Source: Paenibacillus ginsengarvi (lineage in GTDB: Bacteria; Bacillota; Bacilli; Paenibacillales; NBRC-103111). Taken from it: a stretch of 64,000 nt of DNA. The position numbers and the translations under genes were made by a program. Of the stretch, positions 45,352-54,030 are shown one piece after another. The stretch spans positions 1 through 64,000 of the forward strand of contig NZ_RBAH01000013.1 of NCBI RefSeq assembly GCF_003626695.1, given 5' to 3'. Within the stretch, counting starts at the first letter, position 1; every line of letters starts with the position of its first letter. The notes beneath the pieces were generated by a model. The model did not search any database. It was not told the origin of the DNA and worked only from the letters and a program-made list of their open reading frames with translations.

Positions 45352-45828
45352 ATGGCAGCTTACACACTTGAGCACAAAAAATCGTTCACATTGACCGGTT
45401 ATGGTTTTTCAATCCGGTCGAATTTCCAAGACGTTCCGGCTATGCAGAAGGAAAAATCCGAGTTCTGGGGCGGACTCAAGGCTGACGGGCGTTTCGCGAA
45501 GCTCAAAGACGCGGCAAAAAACGATCGCGAATGGTCAGTCAACGAGGTTTATCAAGGGAAACCGTGGAATTATTTCGCGGTAGAAGCTGGCAAATCAGTA
45601 GCTGACGCAACGCGCCTCATCGAGTTTCCGGAGAGCGAGTACATCGTGGTCGCAGGAAATGGCGACAAGGAAACTTTGTTCGATCAGCTGACTTACCATG
45701 CTTTTGGTGAAGTCTTGGCCCAAGTCACCGACTATGCCTACATCGGCGGTCCAAATGCGACTTATCGCAAGGATAACGGCGACGGCACTTTCTACGGCGA
45801 ATTTTGGGTGCCTGTGGTTAAAAAATAA
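45352..45828 (+). CDS. GyrI-like small-molecule-binding protein (copy 2)
   Basis: This 158-residue paralogue of the preceding gene shares the layout FTLTGYGFSIRSNFQDV, EVYQGKPWNYFAVEAG, SEYIVVAGNGD, ITYHAFGEVL-like helix and the ending GTFYGEFWVPVVKK. The two copies differ strongly in sequence, so the duplication is old. The ATG at 45352 follows AAAAGGAGC; the in-frame upstream codon lacks such a site. Role unknown; probably the same small-molecule response as copy 1. Confidence 0.82.
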   Translation: MAAYTLEHKKSFTLTGYGFSIRSNFQDVPAMQKEKSEFWGGLKADGRFAKLKDAAKNDREWSVNEVYQGKPWNYFAVEAGKSVADATRLIEFPESEYIVVAGNGDKETLFDQLTYHAFGEVLAQVTDYAYIGGPNATYRKDNGDGTFYGEFWVPVVKK

Positions 45829-45893
45829 TCCTCAATTTCGAAAATAGGGGCAGCATGGATTGGCCGCTTGAGCTTTAGAGTGTAATCGAAATG

Positions 45894-45937
45894 TAACATT
45901 CGGTTTATATTCCGCTAACATTCCGCGGTTAAGATGT
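45894..45937 (+). promoter_or_regulatory. PhoP-box-like tandem repeat without a downstream gene
   Basis: Four 11-base units run head to tail: TAACATTCGGT, TTATATTCCGC, TAACATTCCGC and GGTTAAGATGT. TTAACA-like hexamers every 11 bases are the signature of PhoP boxes in Bacillus and Paenibacillus. The only thing after the array is a terminator at 45965 and a gene on the other strand. Confidence 0.5.
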
Positions 45938-45964
45938 AGTTGACCCCCTTTTTTATATAAAATT

Positions 45965-46000
45965 GCCCGCGGCTTGTTGGCCTGCGGGCTTCTTTTTGCA
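45965..46000. terminator. Terminator between GyrI-like genes and tetR gene
   Basis: GCCCGC and GCGGGC arms with TTCTTTTT after on the plus strand. Confidence 0.8.
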
Positions 46001-46012
46001 CAATCGCATGAT

Positions 46013-46570
46013 CTAAAGACTTCTCCCTAACAAAGTGCCGACTTGTTTGGCCATGACTTGCGGCGGATACGGCATACCATTCCGAATCCACCATTCAATA
46101 ACCCCTACATATGCCGTTCCGGCGTAATGCAGCAGAACCTCTTCACTTAATTCAGCATTTTTGCCGCTTTCTCTGTCAATCTCTCCTTTGAATCCTTCGA
46201 TAAAAGAAGCAAGCAGCCGTGTTCTGAACGACGATGGGGCGCCTTTAGCCTCTTTACTGGCCAGCATCGTCGAAAAAAACAAATAGTTTTGCTCGAAATA
46301 TTCAAAATAGGGCACAAGAGCATCGGTCCAATCCAATTCACAAGCCCATTTATCCATTTCAACTAATTGAATGAAGTGGGTTTCTATGAGTTTATCCAAT
46401 AAATCATATTTATCCTGATAATGAAGATAGATGGTTCCGCGGTTTACATTGGCTCGGTCTGCGATATCCTGAATCGTAATTTCGTCAAAGTTTTTTTCAG
46501 ACATTAGCTCAATAACCGCTTTTTTCAAGGATTCTTGCGTTTTAACAATTCTCCGGTCCACTTTGGTCAT
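46013..46570 (-). CDS. TetR-family repressor
   Basis: This 185-residue protein has an N-terminal TetR helix-turn-helix (about 10-55; IVKTQESLKKAVIELMSEKN, ITIQDIADRANVNRGTIYLH), with the typical YLHYQDKYDLLDKL stem. The C-terminal ligand domain contains FEQNYLFFSTML and belongs to the TetR_C_7/33-like group. It is transcribed away from an alcohol dehydrogenase gene. A palindrome GTTGATTTATCAAC lies 52 bases from its start codon and is a good operator candidate. It probably controls both genes. Confidence 0.9.
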   Translation of the reverse strand: MTKVDRRIVKTQESLKKAVIELMSEKNFDEITIQDIADRANVNRGTIYLHYQDKYDLLDKLIETHFIQLVEMDKWACELDWTDALVPYFEYFEQNYLFFSTMLASKEAKGAPSSFRTRLLASFIEGFKGEIDRESGKNAELSEEVLLHYAGTAYVGVIEWWIRNGMPYPPQVMAKQVGTLLGRSL

Positions 46571-46622
46571 CGATCAACATTCACCTGGCCTTCTGAGTTA
46601 ATGAACATTTTCTATATATTTT

Positions 46623-46636
46623 GTTGATTTATCAAC
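46623..46636. promoter_or_regulatory. Palindromic operator, probably for the TetR protein
   Basis: GTTGATTTATCAAC is a perfect 6-2-6 palindrome between the divergent tetR and alcohol dehydrogenase genes. A related half-site, GTTGAT, recurs at 46695-46700. Confidence 0.65.
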
Positions 46637-46656
46637 GTTTTACGTTTTATTAACCA

Positions 46657-46684
46657 TTGAATCTGCTCCTCTACACTTTATAAT
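46657..46684 (+). promoter_or_regulatory. Promoter of the alcohol dehydrogenase gene
   Basis: TTGAAT and TATAAT separated by 16 bases. Confidence 0.7.
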
Positions 46685-46756
46685 AATAGACATAAGTTGA
46701 TTAAACAATGTGATTTGGTTATTGGCTTCGCGTTGTTTATTTCAAGGAGGATTTAT

Positions 46757-47806
46757 ATGATTACTGCTAGTGCACGTGCTGTATTCAACGCAGAAGGTTC
46801 GTTCAAACAAACTACGATAGAGCGCAGGGATCTCAAGCCTCATGATGTTCTCATTGCGATAAAATACGCGGGTATATGCCACTCTGATATCCATACCGCT
46901 CGCGGCGATTGGGGACCGGTACAATATCCGCTCGTTCCGGGACATGAGATCGCTGGAATTGTCACTCAGGTTGGTTCGGATGTCAGCAAGTATGCTGTAG
47001 GCGACCGGGTAGGGGTAGGCTGTATGGTTGACTCCTGCGGGAAGTGTGTGAACTGCCATAAGGGAGAAGAGCAGTATTGTCTAAGTGGAAATACGGGGAC
47101 TTACGGAGCGATCGACCGGTATGGACACTATACACAGGGTGGCTATTCCACGCACATCGTCGTAACCGAAGACTTCGTGGTTAAAATTCCTGGCGGTATG
47201 GAGCTTGACGTCGCCGCTCCTCTCTTGTGTGCCGGCATCACCACCTATTCGCCGCTGCGCCACTGGGGGGCCGCTCCCGGGAAGAAGGTTGCTGTTGTCG
47301 GTCTGGGCGGACTTGGGCATATGGCTGTGAAGCTCGCTCATGCTATGGGGGCGGAGGTTACGGTATTATCACAATCGTTGAAGAAGAAAGAAGACGGTTT
47401 GCGGCTAGGGGCCGACCATTATTTTGCCACGAGCGATCAGGAGACGTTTAAGCGGCTCGCCGGTTCATTCGACCTCATTGTGAATACGGTGAGTGCGAAG
47501 ATCGATATTAATGCCTACCTTTCGTTGCTGGCATTAGACGGTACCTTGGTCAACGTCGGTGCGCCGTCAGAACCGCTGCCGGTTCAGGTATTCTCCCTGA
47601 TCCCGCATCGTCGCTCGTTTGCCGGATCGATGATCGGCGGTATTCGCGAAACTCAGGAAATGTTGGATTTTTGCGCCGAACATAACATTGCCCCCGAGAT
47701 CGAGGTTATAGCCGCGAAACAGATCGACGAAGCCTGGGATCGCGTATTGGCTTCGGATGTCCGGTATCGTTTTGTGATCGATATCAGCACGATGGAGAAT
47801 GAGTAA
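46757..47806 (+). CDS. Zinc-dependent NAD(P) alcohol dehydrogenase
   Basis: This 349-residue medium-chain dehydrogenase has catalytic zinc ligands in AGICHSDIH and PGHEIAG and the structural zinc set [15 protein letters not shown]. The nucleotide-binding site is [17 protein letters not shown] (about 175-191). The family is that of YahK/cinnamyl alcohol dehydrogenases, which reduce aldehydes with NADPH. AAGGAGG precedes the ATG at 46757. Regulation by the divergent TetR protein suggests induction by a toxic aldehyde, an inference from context. Confidence 0.93.
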   Translation: MITASARAVFNAEGSFKQTTIERRDLKPHDVLIAIKYAGICHSDIHTARGDWGPVQYPLVPGHEIAGIVTQVGSDVSKYAVGDRVGVGCMVDSCGKCVNCHKGEEQYCLSGNTGTYGAIDRYGHYTQGGYSTHIVVTEDFVVKIPGGMELDVAAPLLCAGITTYSPLRHWGAAPGKKVAVVGLGGLGHMAVKLAHAMGAEVTVLSQSLKKKEDGLRLGADHYFATSDQETFKRLAGSFDLIVNTVSAKIDINAYLSLLALDGTLVNVGAPSEPLPVQVFSLIPHRRSFAGSMIGGIRETQEMLDFCAEHNIAPEIEVIAAKQIDEAWDRVLASDVRYRFVIDISTMENE

Positions 47807-47835
47807 CGATTGATGTACAAGCCTATACATGCAGG

Positions 47836-47869
47836 AGACCTAGCGCCATTGGCGACTTAGGTCTTTTTT
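47836..47869 (+). terminator. Terminator after the alcohol dehydrogenase gene
   Basis: AGACCTA and TAGGTCT arms with a GCGCCATTGGCG inner stem and a T-tract. Confidence 0.85.
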
Positions 47870-47929
47870 GTAGTTCGTATGAGAAGAACATCAGCTGAAA
47901 ACGCACTTTCAAGCCGAAGCATCGAAAAG

Positions 47930-48931
47930 TTAGATGTCCATCATCTCCTCGGGGCGAAGCACCGATTCGCGAATCGTCAATTCAGCTTCCACGGTGATGT
48001 CGATCCATTTGCCGTCAGGAGAATCCGGCTCTTCGGCAGTCAAAATATCGAGAGCCGCCTCGCTCAGCCGATCGATGCTCGGGCCAACCGTCGTCAGCGG
48101 GACGTCGAGAATTTGTTCCATCTCTGGAATGCTGTCATATACAATCAAGGCAAAATGTTTCGGAATGCTAATATTATGTTTTTTCGTAATCCGAATAAAT
48201 TCGAACAGCATACCATGGCTGTCCACAACGAAGGCGGTCGGTCTTTCCTGCGGCCCTTTACGGATGAGGCCAGACAAACTGGCTTCGGGCAGCGGGGACG
48301 GAGAACTGTGATGAATGATGAAATCCGGATGATAAAACAATTGGAATTCAAGCAAACCCTGCATAAAGCCCGCCAACTTTTCCGCGTCTTGACCGACGAA
48401 CGCGATGCGCTGATGACCGAGCTCTGCCAAGTGCTGTACCGCTTTAAAGATGGCGTCTTTCCGATTGATGCCGATTCGGTGCGTGTTTTCTACGGAGTTT
48501 CCCCCCATTATGAGTACGGAGCCCGCAAAGCCTTGGTTTTCCTGAAGGAACTCCAAGGTTGGCGTCGATTGCGGACGGCACCAATAAATAATCCGGTCGA
48601 TGAAATGTTCTTTGAATTGTCGAAGCGCTTGATCCGGCTTGGCGAGCGAGATCATCGTCGAAAACCCGCGCAAATCCGCCCGCCGCTGCATGTCGTTGCA
48701 CCAACGGCTGTAAAACAAACCTTGCGCGTTATACCAAATAATGCCGATGCAATTCGATTTTTTGTTTGCGAGCCGTTTGGCGGCCATATTGGGGACGTAA
48801 TTCATCTCGCGGGCGATAGCTGCGATTTTATGTCGCGTCAGCTCGTTGACGCCCGGTTCATTGTTGAGTGCCCTGGATACTGTAGCGATGGTGACCCCGG
48901 CGGCCTTGGCGACATCTCGAATCGTCGTCAT
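47930..48931 (-). CDS. LacI-family transcriptional regulator
   Basis: This 333-residue protein has the LacI helix-turn-helix at its N-terminus (MTTIRDVAKAAGVTIATVSR, hinge YVPNMAAKRLANKKSNCIGI) and a sugar-binding-like core domain (DRIIYWCRPQ, NRKDAIFKAVQHLAELGHQRIAFVG, PTAFVVDSHGM, LTTVGPSIDRLSEAALDIL). It is divergent from the binding-protein gene at 49278, 346 bases away. A LacI-type half-palindrome AGGAAACGGTTGCAT lies at 48995-49009. It probably represses the glycan-use genes to the right. Confidence 0.92.
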   Translation of the reverse strand: MTTIRDVAKAAGVTIATVSRALNNEPGVNELTRHKIAAIAREMNYVPNMAAKRLANKKSNCIGIIWYNAQGLFYSRWCNDMQRRADLRGFSTMISLAKPDQALRQFKEHFIDRIIYWCRPQSTPTLEFLQENQGFAGSVLIMGGNSVENTHRIGINRKDAIFKAVQHLAELGHQRIAFVGQDAEKLAGFMQGLLEFQLFYHPDFIIHHSSPSPLPEASLSGLIRKGPQERPTAFVVDSHGMLFEFIRITKKHNISIPKHFALIVYDSIPEMEQILDVPLTTVGPSIDRLSEAALDILTAEEPDSPDGKWIDITVEAELTIRESVLRPEEMMDI

Positions 48932-48994
48932 GGTGAATCAACTCTCCTTATGTTGTGCGATCACAATTTCTGTAGGGATGATGATCATTATTAT

Positions 48995-49009
48995 AGGAAA
49001 CGGTTGCAT
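48995..49009. promoter_or_regulatory. LacI-type operator candidate
   Basis: AGGAAACGGTTGCAT has the central CG and near-symmetric GGAAAC/GCAACC arms typical of LacI/GalR operators. It lies 64 bases upstream of the LacI gene start. It also resembles a weak cre site. Confidence 0.45.
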
Positions 49010-49081
49010 GGTTTGCAATACAAAAACGTCTATCGACGTTTAAAAAAGCCGGAAAACTCAAAAATAATAAAAAATATGGGA

Positions 49082-49110
49082 TTGATCATTATGTAACAGT
49101 TTTGTATAAT
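49082..49110 (+). promoter_or_regulatory. Promoter of the binding-protein gene at 49278
   Basis: TTGATC and TATAAT separated by 17 bases, with about 165 bases of leader before the start codon. Confidence 0.7.
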
Positions 49111-49277
49111 ACGCATTAGAAATCCAATACTATTATGATTTATAAGGAATGTAAACTGTTTAGTAAAAGGTTGGAGGTGATGTTTCCGGTACGCGAAGGC
49201 ATAACCGATTGACCGATTGTGTTAAGTCGTTAGGAAATGAAAGCGATTTCGAATTAGGGAAATTGGAGGGTGTTTTT

Positions 49278-50606
49278 GTGGAAAAATCACTGGTTTTGCT
49301 TCTTGGCAGCATCTTCTTGGCGAGTGTGTCACTCGCAGGTTGTAACGGCAGTCCGCAACAAGCGGAAGGAGTTTCGAAGGAAGCATCATCGGCTGCTCCA
49401 TCGACCAAGGAACCGGAAGTTCCACCGGAACCGGTTACGCTTGTTTTTTATGTGGCCAGGGGGGATTTGCCGGATGAGGAATTTGAAGCGTATTTTGTAA
49501 AACCGGTAAAGAAAAAGTATCCACACATTACCTTAAAATTGGTCCGGGCGGGAACGGGCACGCAGCTTCAGGATATGGTGGCCGCCGGCGAACAAATGGA
49601 TATTATTTATAATTCGCAGGGCGGCTGGTCGGCTTTGCTGGATACGAAGCTGCCAGCGGATATAACGGAGCTGATGAAGACGGAGAAGGTAGAAACAAGC
49701 CGGTTCGACCCGGTTGCCATGGGATGGCTGCAGGGTCAAGGAACGCCGGGGCAGCTGCTTGGATTGCCGTTTACGCTCAACGGGTCGGCTTTATTTTATA
49801 ACAAAGACATCTTCGATAAATTCGGCGTAGGGTATCCGACCGATCATATGACCTGGGATGAAGTCATTAATCTGGGGAAACGGGTGGCGCGTACGGATGG
49901 CAGCGTGAAGTACAGACCGCTATTAACCCCAGGCTTGGACAAATTTGCTTCCCAACTGACTCCAAGCTATACGGACCCGAAAACCGACGCTCCGCTGCTG
50001 GACTCCGAGAAATGGAAGAAAGCAGGCACTTACTTGCAGAACATCTACAGCTTGCCGAATAATGACGAGATCGTACCGGTAACGCAGTATTTCAAAGATC
50101 AGATCGTCGCGATGTATGCCGGGGTATCGGTTTATTATGTCGATCAGATGAAGCAGATGAACAAAGCCGGTACGACGTTCAACTGGGGGATGGTCACTTA
50201 TCCGGATTTTCCGGAACGTACCGGCAAAGCGATGCCGCTGGATGCGCAATCGCTCATTTTATCCTCTACAAGCAAATACAAAAAGCAGGCTTTTGCGGTT
50301 ATGGCGGTTGCTACCAGCGAGGAAGTTCAGCGGGAGATGAATCGGGAAGGACGAATTCCCGGATTGAATAAACCGGAATGGAGAAGCGAATACAGCAGCA
50401 ACCTTCCTTTCCTGAAAGGGAAAAATCTCGAATCGATCTTTAAACTCGAGGCGAGCGTGGCAGACAGAGGAAAGTACTACGATGATGTCGTGAAATTCGT
50501 CGATCAGGCGCAGCGCAAAATTATTGGCGGTACGGATGTGAACACGGTGCTGCGGGAAGCGAACGATGCGGCGGCGCAGGCGATCCGGGCCAAAAAGAAG
50601 CAGTGA
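49278..50606 (+). CDS. Orphan solute-binding lipoprotein (paralogue C)
   Basis: This 442-residue protein has a signal peptide with lipobox SLAGC (Cys22). The start is GTG after TTGGAGGGTG. It shares segments with paralogues A and B: FVKPVKKKYPHITLKLV, YNKDIFDKFGVGYPTDHMTWD, INLGKRVARTDG and TDVNTVLREAND. No permease gene lies nearby. It comes before a large secreted DUF4838-type protein and may bind a glycan fragment released by it, an inference from context. Confidence 0.92.
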   Translation: MEKSLVLLLGSIFLASVSLAGCNGSPQQAEGVSKEASSAAPSTKEPEVPPEPVTLVFYVARGDLPDEEFEAYFVKPVKKKYPHITLKLVRAGTGTQLQDMVAAGEQMDIIYNSQGGWSALLDTKLPADITELMKTEKVETSRFDPVAMGWLQGQGTPGQLLGLPFTLNGSALFYNKDIFDKFGVGYPTDHMTWDEVINLGKRVARTDGSVKYRPLLTPGLDKFASQLTPSYTDPKTDAPLLDSEKWKKAGTYLQNIYSLPNNDEIVPVTQYFKDQIVAMYAGVSVYYVDQMKQMNKAGTTFNWGMVTYPDFPERTGKAMPLDAQSLILSSTSKYKKQAFAVMAVATSEEVQREMNREGRIPGLNKPEWRSEYSSNLPFLKGKNLESIFKLEASVADRGKYYDDVVKFVDQAQRKIIGGTDVNTVLREANDAAAQAIRAKKKQ

Positions 50607-50703
50607 CAAGCGACGAAAAGAGAATCGAAAGGCAAGCTGGTGGAACCGGGAGCGGGAAGGAACCCCTGGACGGAAAGGATAAATCATTCGGGAGGTGGTT
50701 TGT

Positions 50704-53700
50704 ATGCTAGGCAAAGCGGGAAGGTCTGCCTTTGCAGTTGTGGTCACGATTAGTCTGTTTTTTAGTTTGCTGCTGCCTGGAACCGGGTTTGCTCGGGGAA
50801 TAGGGGAAAGCGGCGAAAATTTGCAGGGAAGTCCGGCTCCAACCGGAAATTCCTCCGATTCAGGCTCTTCGCAGGTGTCCGGAGCCGTATATGGCGATCC
50901 GCTGTATTTGGTGCAGAACGGAGCGGCGAACAGCGTGATCGTTATGCAAAATGGCGAAACGAAGCTTCCGCAAGCGGTGGAAGAGCTTCGGAACGACATT
51001 TACCGGGCGACCGGCGTAATTTTGCCGGTTGTGAATATGGCGGGGCTGCAGCATGTACCGGAAGGGACGGTGCGTATCGCCGTTGGTCCCGGACCGCTCG
51101 CCCAATCGCTGGGCATCGTTCCTGATACGCTTGATGAAGAGGAGTATCGGATCGTGACTTCGGGCAACCATCTCGTGTTCATGGGAAGCGAGTCGCGCGC
51201 CGATCTGTGGGCCGTGACGTATTTTCTCGACCGTTATATGGGCGTGCGCTGGCTCTGGCCCGGTGAGATCGGGACGTACGTACCCAAGTCGGATGATATC
51301 CTCGTTCCCGCTATGGATGTGATCGATCGTCCTTCTCTATTGAACCGGAGATTGAGAGTTCCCGCCCCGACTCCGCAAGAGGGCGTGGACTGGTTGTCCC
51401 TTCATCAGATGGGCAGTCGCAGTCCTTATACGTTTGGTCATTCGTTTACCAAGTGGTGGGACAAGTACAGCGCCACTCATCCGGAATATTTCGCCATGCC
51501 GCCTGCGGGGTATAGCTTGGGGCCGACCGATCGGGTCAAGCTGGATATCGGTAACCCCGCCGTCGACGATGTGATCATTCAGGAGTGGCAAGCGGCCGGA
51601 GCACCCGATAATTGGAATGTATCGCCGAATGACGGTACCGGCTTCTGCGTGAGTGCGGCATGCCTGGCCATGGATACGCCGGCCGGACAGGCGATCGCCG
51701 GCATCTGGACGGGGAAAGCGAATTTGACCGCCCGGTATGTCCGCTTCTGGAACAGGCTGCTGGAGAAAATGCGTCTTATTAATCCTGAGGTGGAACTCTC
51801 CGCCTATGCTTACAGCGCTTACCGCGAACCACCTCCAGCCGGAGTGACACTGAATGGCGGCATGGTGCTGGGATTTGTGAATACGTACTGGACCTATGAC
51901 GCCTGGCGAGACTGGGCCGATGCGGGGGCGAAGCTGTTCCTCCGCCCGAATTGGTGGTATAGCGGAGCGGTTGCTCCTTATTTGCCTCTCCATGAGCAGG
52001 GCGACTTCTTCAAGTATGCCGGGGAGCATGAGATGGTTGGCTTCGATTTCGACACCTTGCGGGGCAACTGGGGTACGCAAGGCCCCTTGTATTACCTCGT
52101 CGCAAGACTGTCGGAACGGCCGGATCTTTCGGTGGATGAGGTGCTGACGGAATATGCATCGGCGTTTGGTGCGGCTGAACCGATGATTGCCGATTACTTG
52201 GACTTTTGGGAGCAATTCGCAGGCAATGCTGCCTACACGGTGAATGCGGGCGAGACGGTATCCCGGGACACATACGGAACGTATGAAACCCTTGCACGGG
52301 CACATGGATTAACGCTCGAGCCGATTGTCGGCAGCTATGAAATTTTGCCCTATCTGTACACGGACACCGTACTTACCCAGGCACGAGCCATACTCGATCA
52401 AGCGGAAGCGCTGGCGACTGGCGATGCAGAGGCGCTTGCGCGGATCGGCTTCTTTCGCGATGGACTGCGCAATCTGGAACTGACGAGGGATGTTGTGGAA
52501 TACGGCTATGAGAGGACGCGTCCGGCCGAAGCAACATGGGCGGAATTTGTTCAGCGCTTGCAACAGCTGGAAGCCTTCCGCAAAGAGAGCGCTTCGCGGC
52601 ACGTCGTGTGGGCCGATACTCTGTACGACTTCGAGCAAGTCCGGAACGTTCCGACGGAACCTACCCGTTCGTCGGGATGGGCGAAATCGTCTTCTCCGCA
52701 GACGGCCAATCTGCTGATCAACCCCGATTTCGAGTTGGACAGCGATAGGAACGGTATGCCGGACAGTTGGACCTTTCGAAACAACATGGCTTGGAATGAC
52801 CAGGAACATCACAGCGGGCAGTATTCGGCAGAGATGATCGCGCTGACGCCAACGACGAAAACGACGGTGAGCCCGCTCAATGCGAGTGTGCAGCCGGTGT
52901 TGCCCGGACAATTTTATACATTGAATGTGTGGATAAAGAACCCGTCTTCGTCGTCCGGGGCCGAAGTCATGGTGCGCAAATACGATTCGGCCAAAAACCT
53001 GCTGCGCGGCAATCTGGGCATCATTCGCGCCGCGGCGAATTCCGATTGGACGAAGTATGAGCTCTCCTTCATCATACCGGACGATGGCACCATCTATATC
53101 GGGGTTTGGTTAAATGCGAACAATTTTGAAGGCACGGCTTATTTCGATGACTTTTATCTGTGGCAGGACACGTCAGGCGCCACTCCCCCGCAATTGCTGA
53201 ACGTCACTGCTGGTCCGGTGACAGCGGGAGAGTCGGTGTCGGCAACGAGCACGAAGGACGGCATATTGTACTTGGTGCCAAAAGAGACGGAGGCTACTAG
53301 GCCATCCATCGAAACGGCTGGTCAGTCGGCCAGCGGACGAGCGGCTGCGGTAGTGGAGAACGTTTACGGGGCGCTGGATACGACTGGATTGCCGCCCCAA
53401 CTGTACCGGGTATACGTAATCGATCTATTCGGGAACGTGTCGAACGGATCTGCAGATATCTCCGTATTGAAATCGTCGCCGATGATCAGCGGCGTGACCG
53501 ATGGCGGGACTTACAGCGGAGAGGTGACCATAACTTTCAATTCCGTAATGGGGTATACCGCGAAGCTGAATGGGAAGTCGCTGCTTAGCGGCACAACGGT
53601 TGGTGTGGAAGGAAGATATACGCTCGTAGTGAAGAGTGCTAGCGGAAATGAGACTTCGGTAAGCTTCACCATTGCGAGTGCACGGACGATCCTGACGATC

Positions 53701-53946
53701 ATGGCAGAGCGCATCGGCCAATATGAAACGACAGGTGACATGAATGCGGTATTTGCCGATCAGTTGGATTATCGACTGCAAATAGTCGGCATTCTGCTTG
53801 ACCAAGGGGCCGATACGCAAGCGGCGGCCTATATGCAGGATTTCCTGACCTATATCTCCGATCCCGCCGTTCTTGCGCAACAGCTGCTTTCGAATGTTGC
53901 CAAAGAAGAGCTGAATCAACTGGGGTCCGCTTTTCTCCAGACCTAA
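50704..53946 (+). CDS. Large secreted DUF4838-type glycan-active protein
   Basis: This 1080-residue protein has a signal peptide (residues about 1-32). The N-terminal part, with LPQAVEELRNDIYRATGVIL and LWAVTYFLDRYMGVRWLWPGE, resembles the alpha-glucuronidase-like domain, and the next 300 residues fit DUF4838 (HPEYFAMPPAGY, AYSAYREPP, WWYSGAVAPYL). A carbohydrate-binding-like beta domain lies near 680-825 (NLLINPDFELDSDRNGMPDS, TAYFDDFYLW). Ig-like stretches and a C-terminal helical domain of the FIMAH type follow. Cell-surface attack on a plant or host glycan is likely. The ATG at 50704 follows GGAGGTGG. Confidence 0.78.
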   Translation: MLGKAGRSAFAVVVTISLFFSLLLPGTGFARGIGESGENLQGSPAPTGNSSDSGSSQVSGAVYGDPLYLVQNGAANSVIVMQNGETKLPQAVEELRNDIYRATGVILPVVNMAGLQHVPEGTVRIAVGPGPLAQSLGIVPDTLDEEEYRIVTSGNHLVFMGSESRADLWAVTYFLDRYMGVRWLWPGEIGTYVPKSDDILVPAMDVIDRPSLLNRRLRVPAPTPQEGVDWLSLHQMGSRSPYTFGHSFTKWWDKYSATHPEYFAMPPAGYSLGPTDRVKLDIGNPAVDDVIIQEWQAAGAPDNWNVSPNDGTGFCVSAACLAMDTPAGQAIAGIWTGKANLTARYVRFWNRLLEKMRLINPEVELSAYAYSAYREPPPAGVTLNGGMVLGFVNTYWTYDAWRDWADAGAKLFLRPNWWYSGAVAPYLPLHEQGDFFKYAGEHEMVGFDFDTLRGNWGTQGPLYYLVARLSERPDLSVDEVLTEYASAFGAAEPMIADYLDFWEQFAGNAAYTVNAGETVSRDTYGTYETLARAHGLTLEPIVGSYEILPYLYTDTVLTQARAILDQAEALATGDAEALARIGFFRDGLRNLELTRDVVEYGYERTRPAEATWAEFVQRLQQLEAFRKESASRHVVWADTLYDFEQVRNVPTEPTRSSGWAKSSSPQTANLLINPDFELDSDRNGMPDSWTFRNNMAWNDQEHHSGQYSAEMIALTPTTKTTVSPLNASVQPVLPGQFYTLNVWIKNPSSSSGAEVMVRKYDSAKNLLRGNLGIIRAAANSDWTKYELSFIIPDDGTIYIGVWLNANNFEGTAYFDDFYLWQDTSGATPPQLLNVTAGPVTAGESVSATSTKDGILYLVPKETEATRPSIETAGQSASGRAAAVVENVYGALDTTGLPPQLYRVYVIDLFGNVSNGSADISVLKSSPMISGVTDGGTYSGEVTITFNSVMGYTAKLNGKSLLSGTTVGVEGRYTLVVKSASGNETSVSFTIASARTILTIMAERIGQYETTGDMNAVFADQLDYRLQIVGILLDQGADTQAAAYMQDFLTYISDPAVLAQQLLSNVAKEELNQLGSAFLQT

Positions 53947-54030
53947 TCGACAAGTCGGACAGGCTCTCGGAAGTGACGGTCGTATGGCAGTACGTCGTCA
54001 TAGTAGAGCTTTGAAAGGAAGGAATTGTTC

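Noticed and set aside
47879-49096. 405-codon plus-strand frame opposite the LacI-type gene
   Set aside because: The minus-strand LacI regulator is unambiguous; the plus frame has no recognisable domain and no ribosome binding site.
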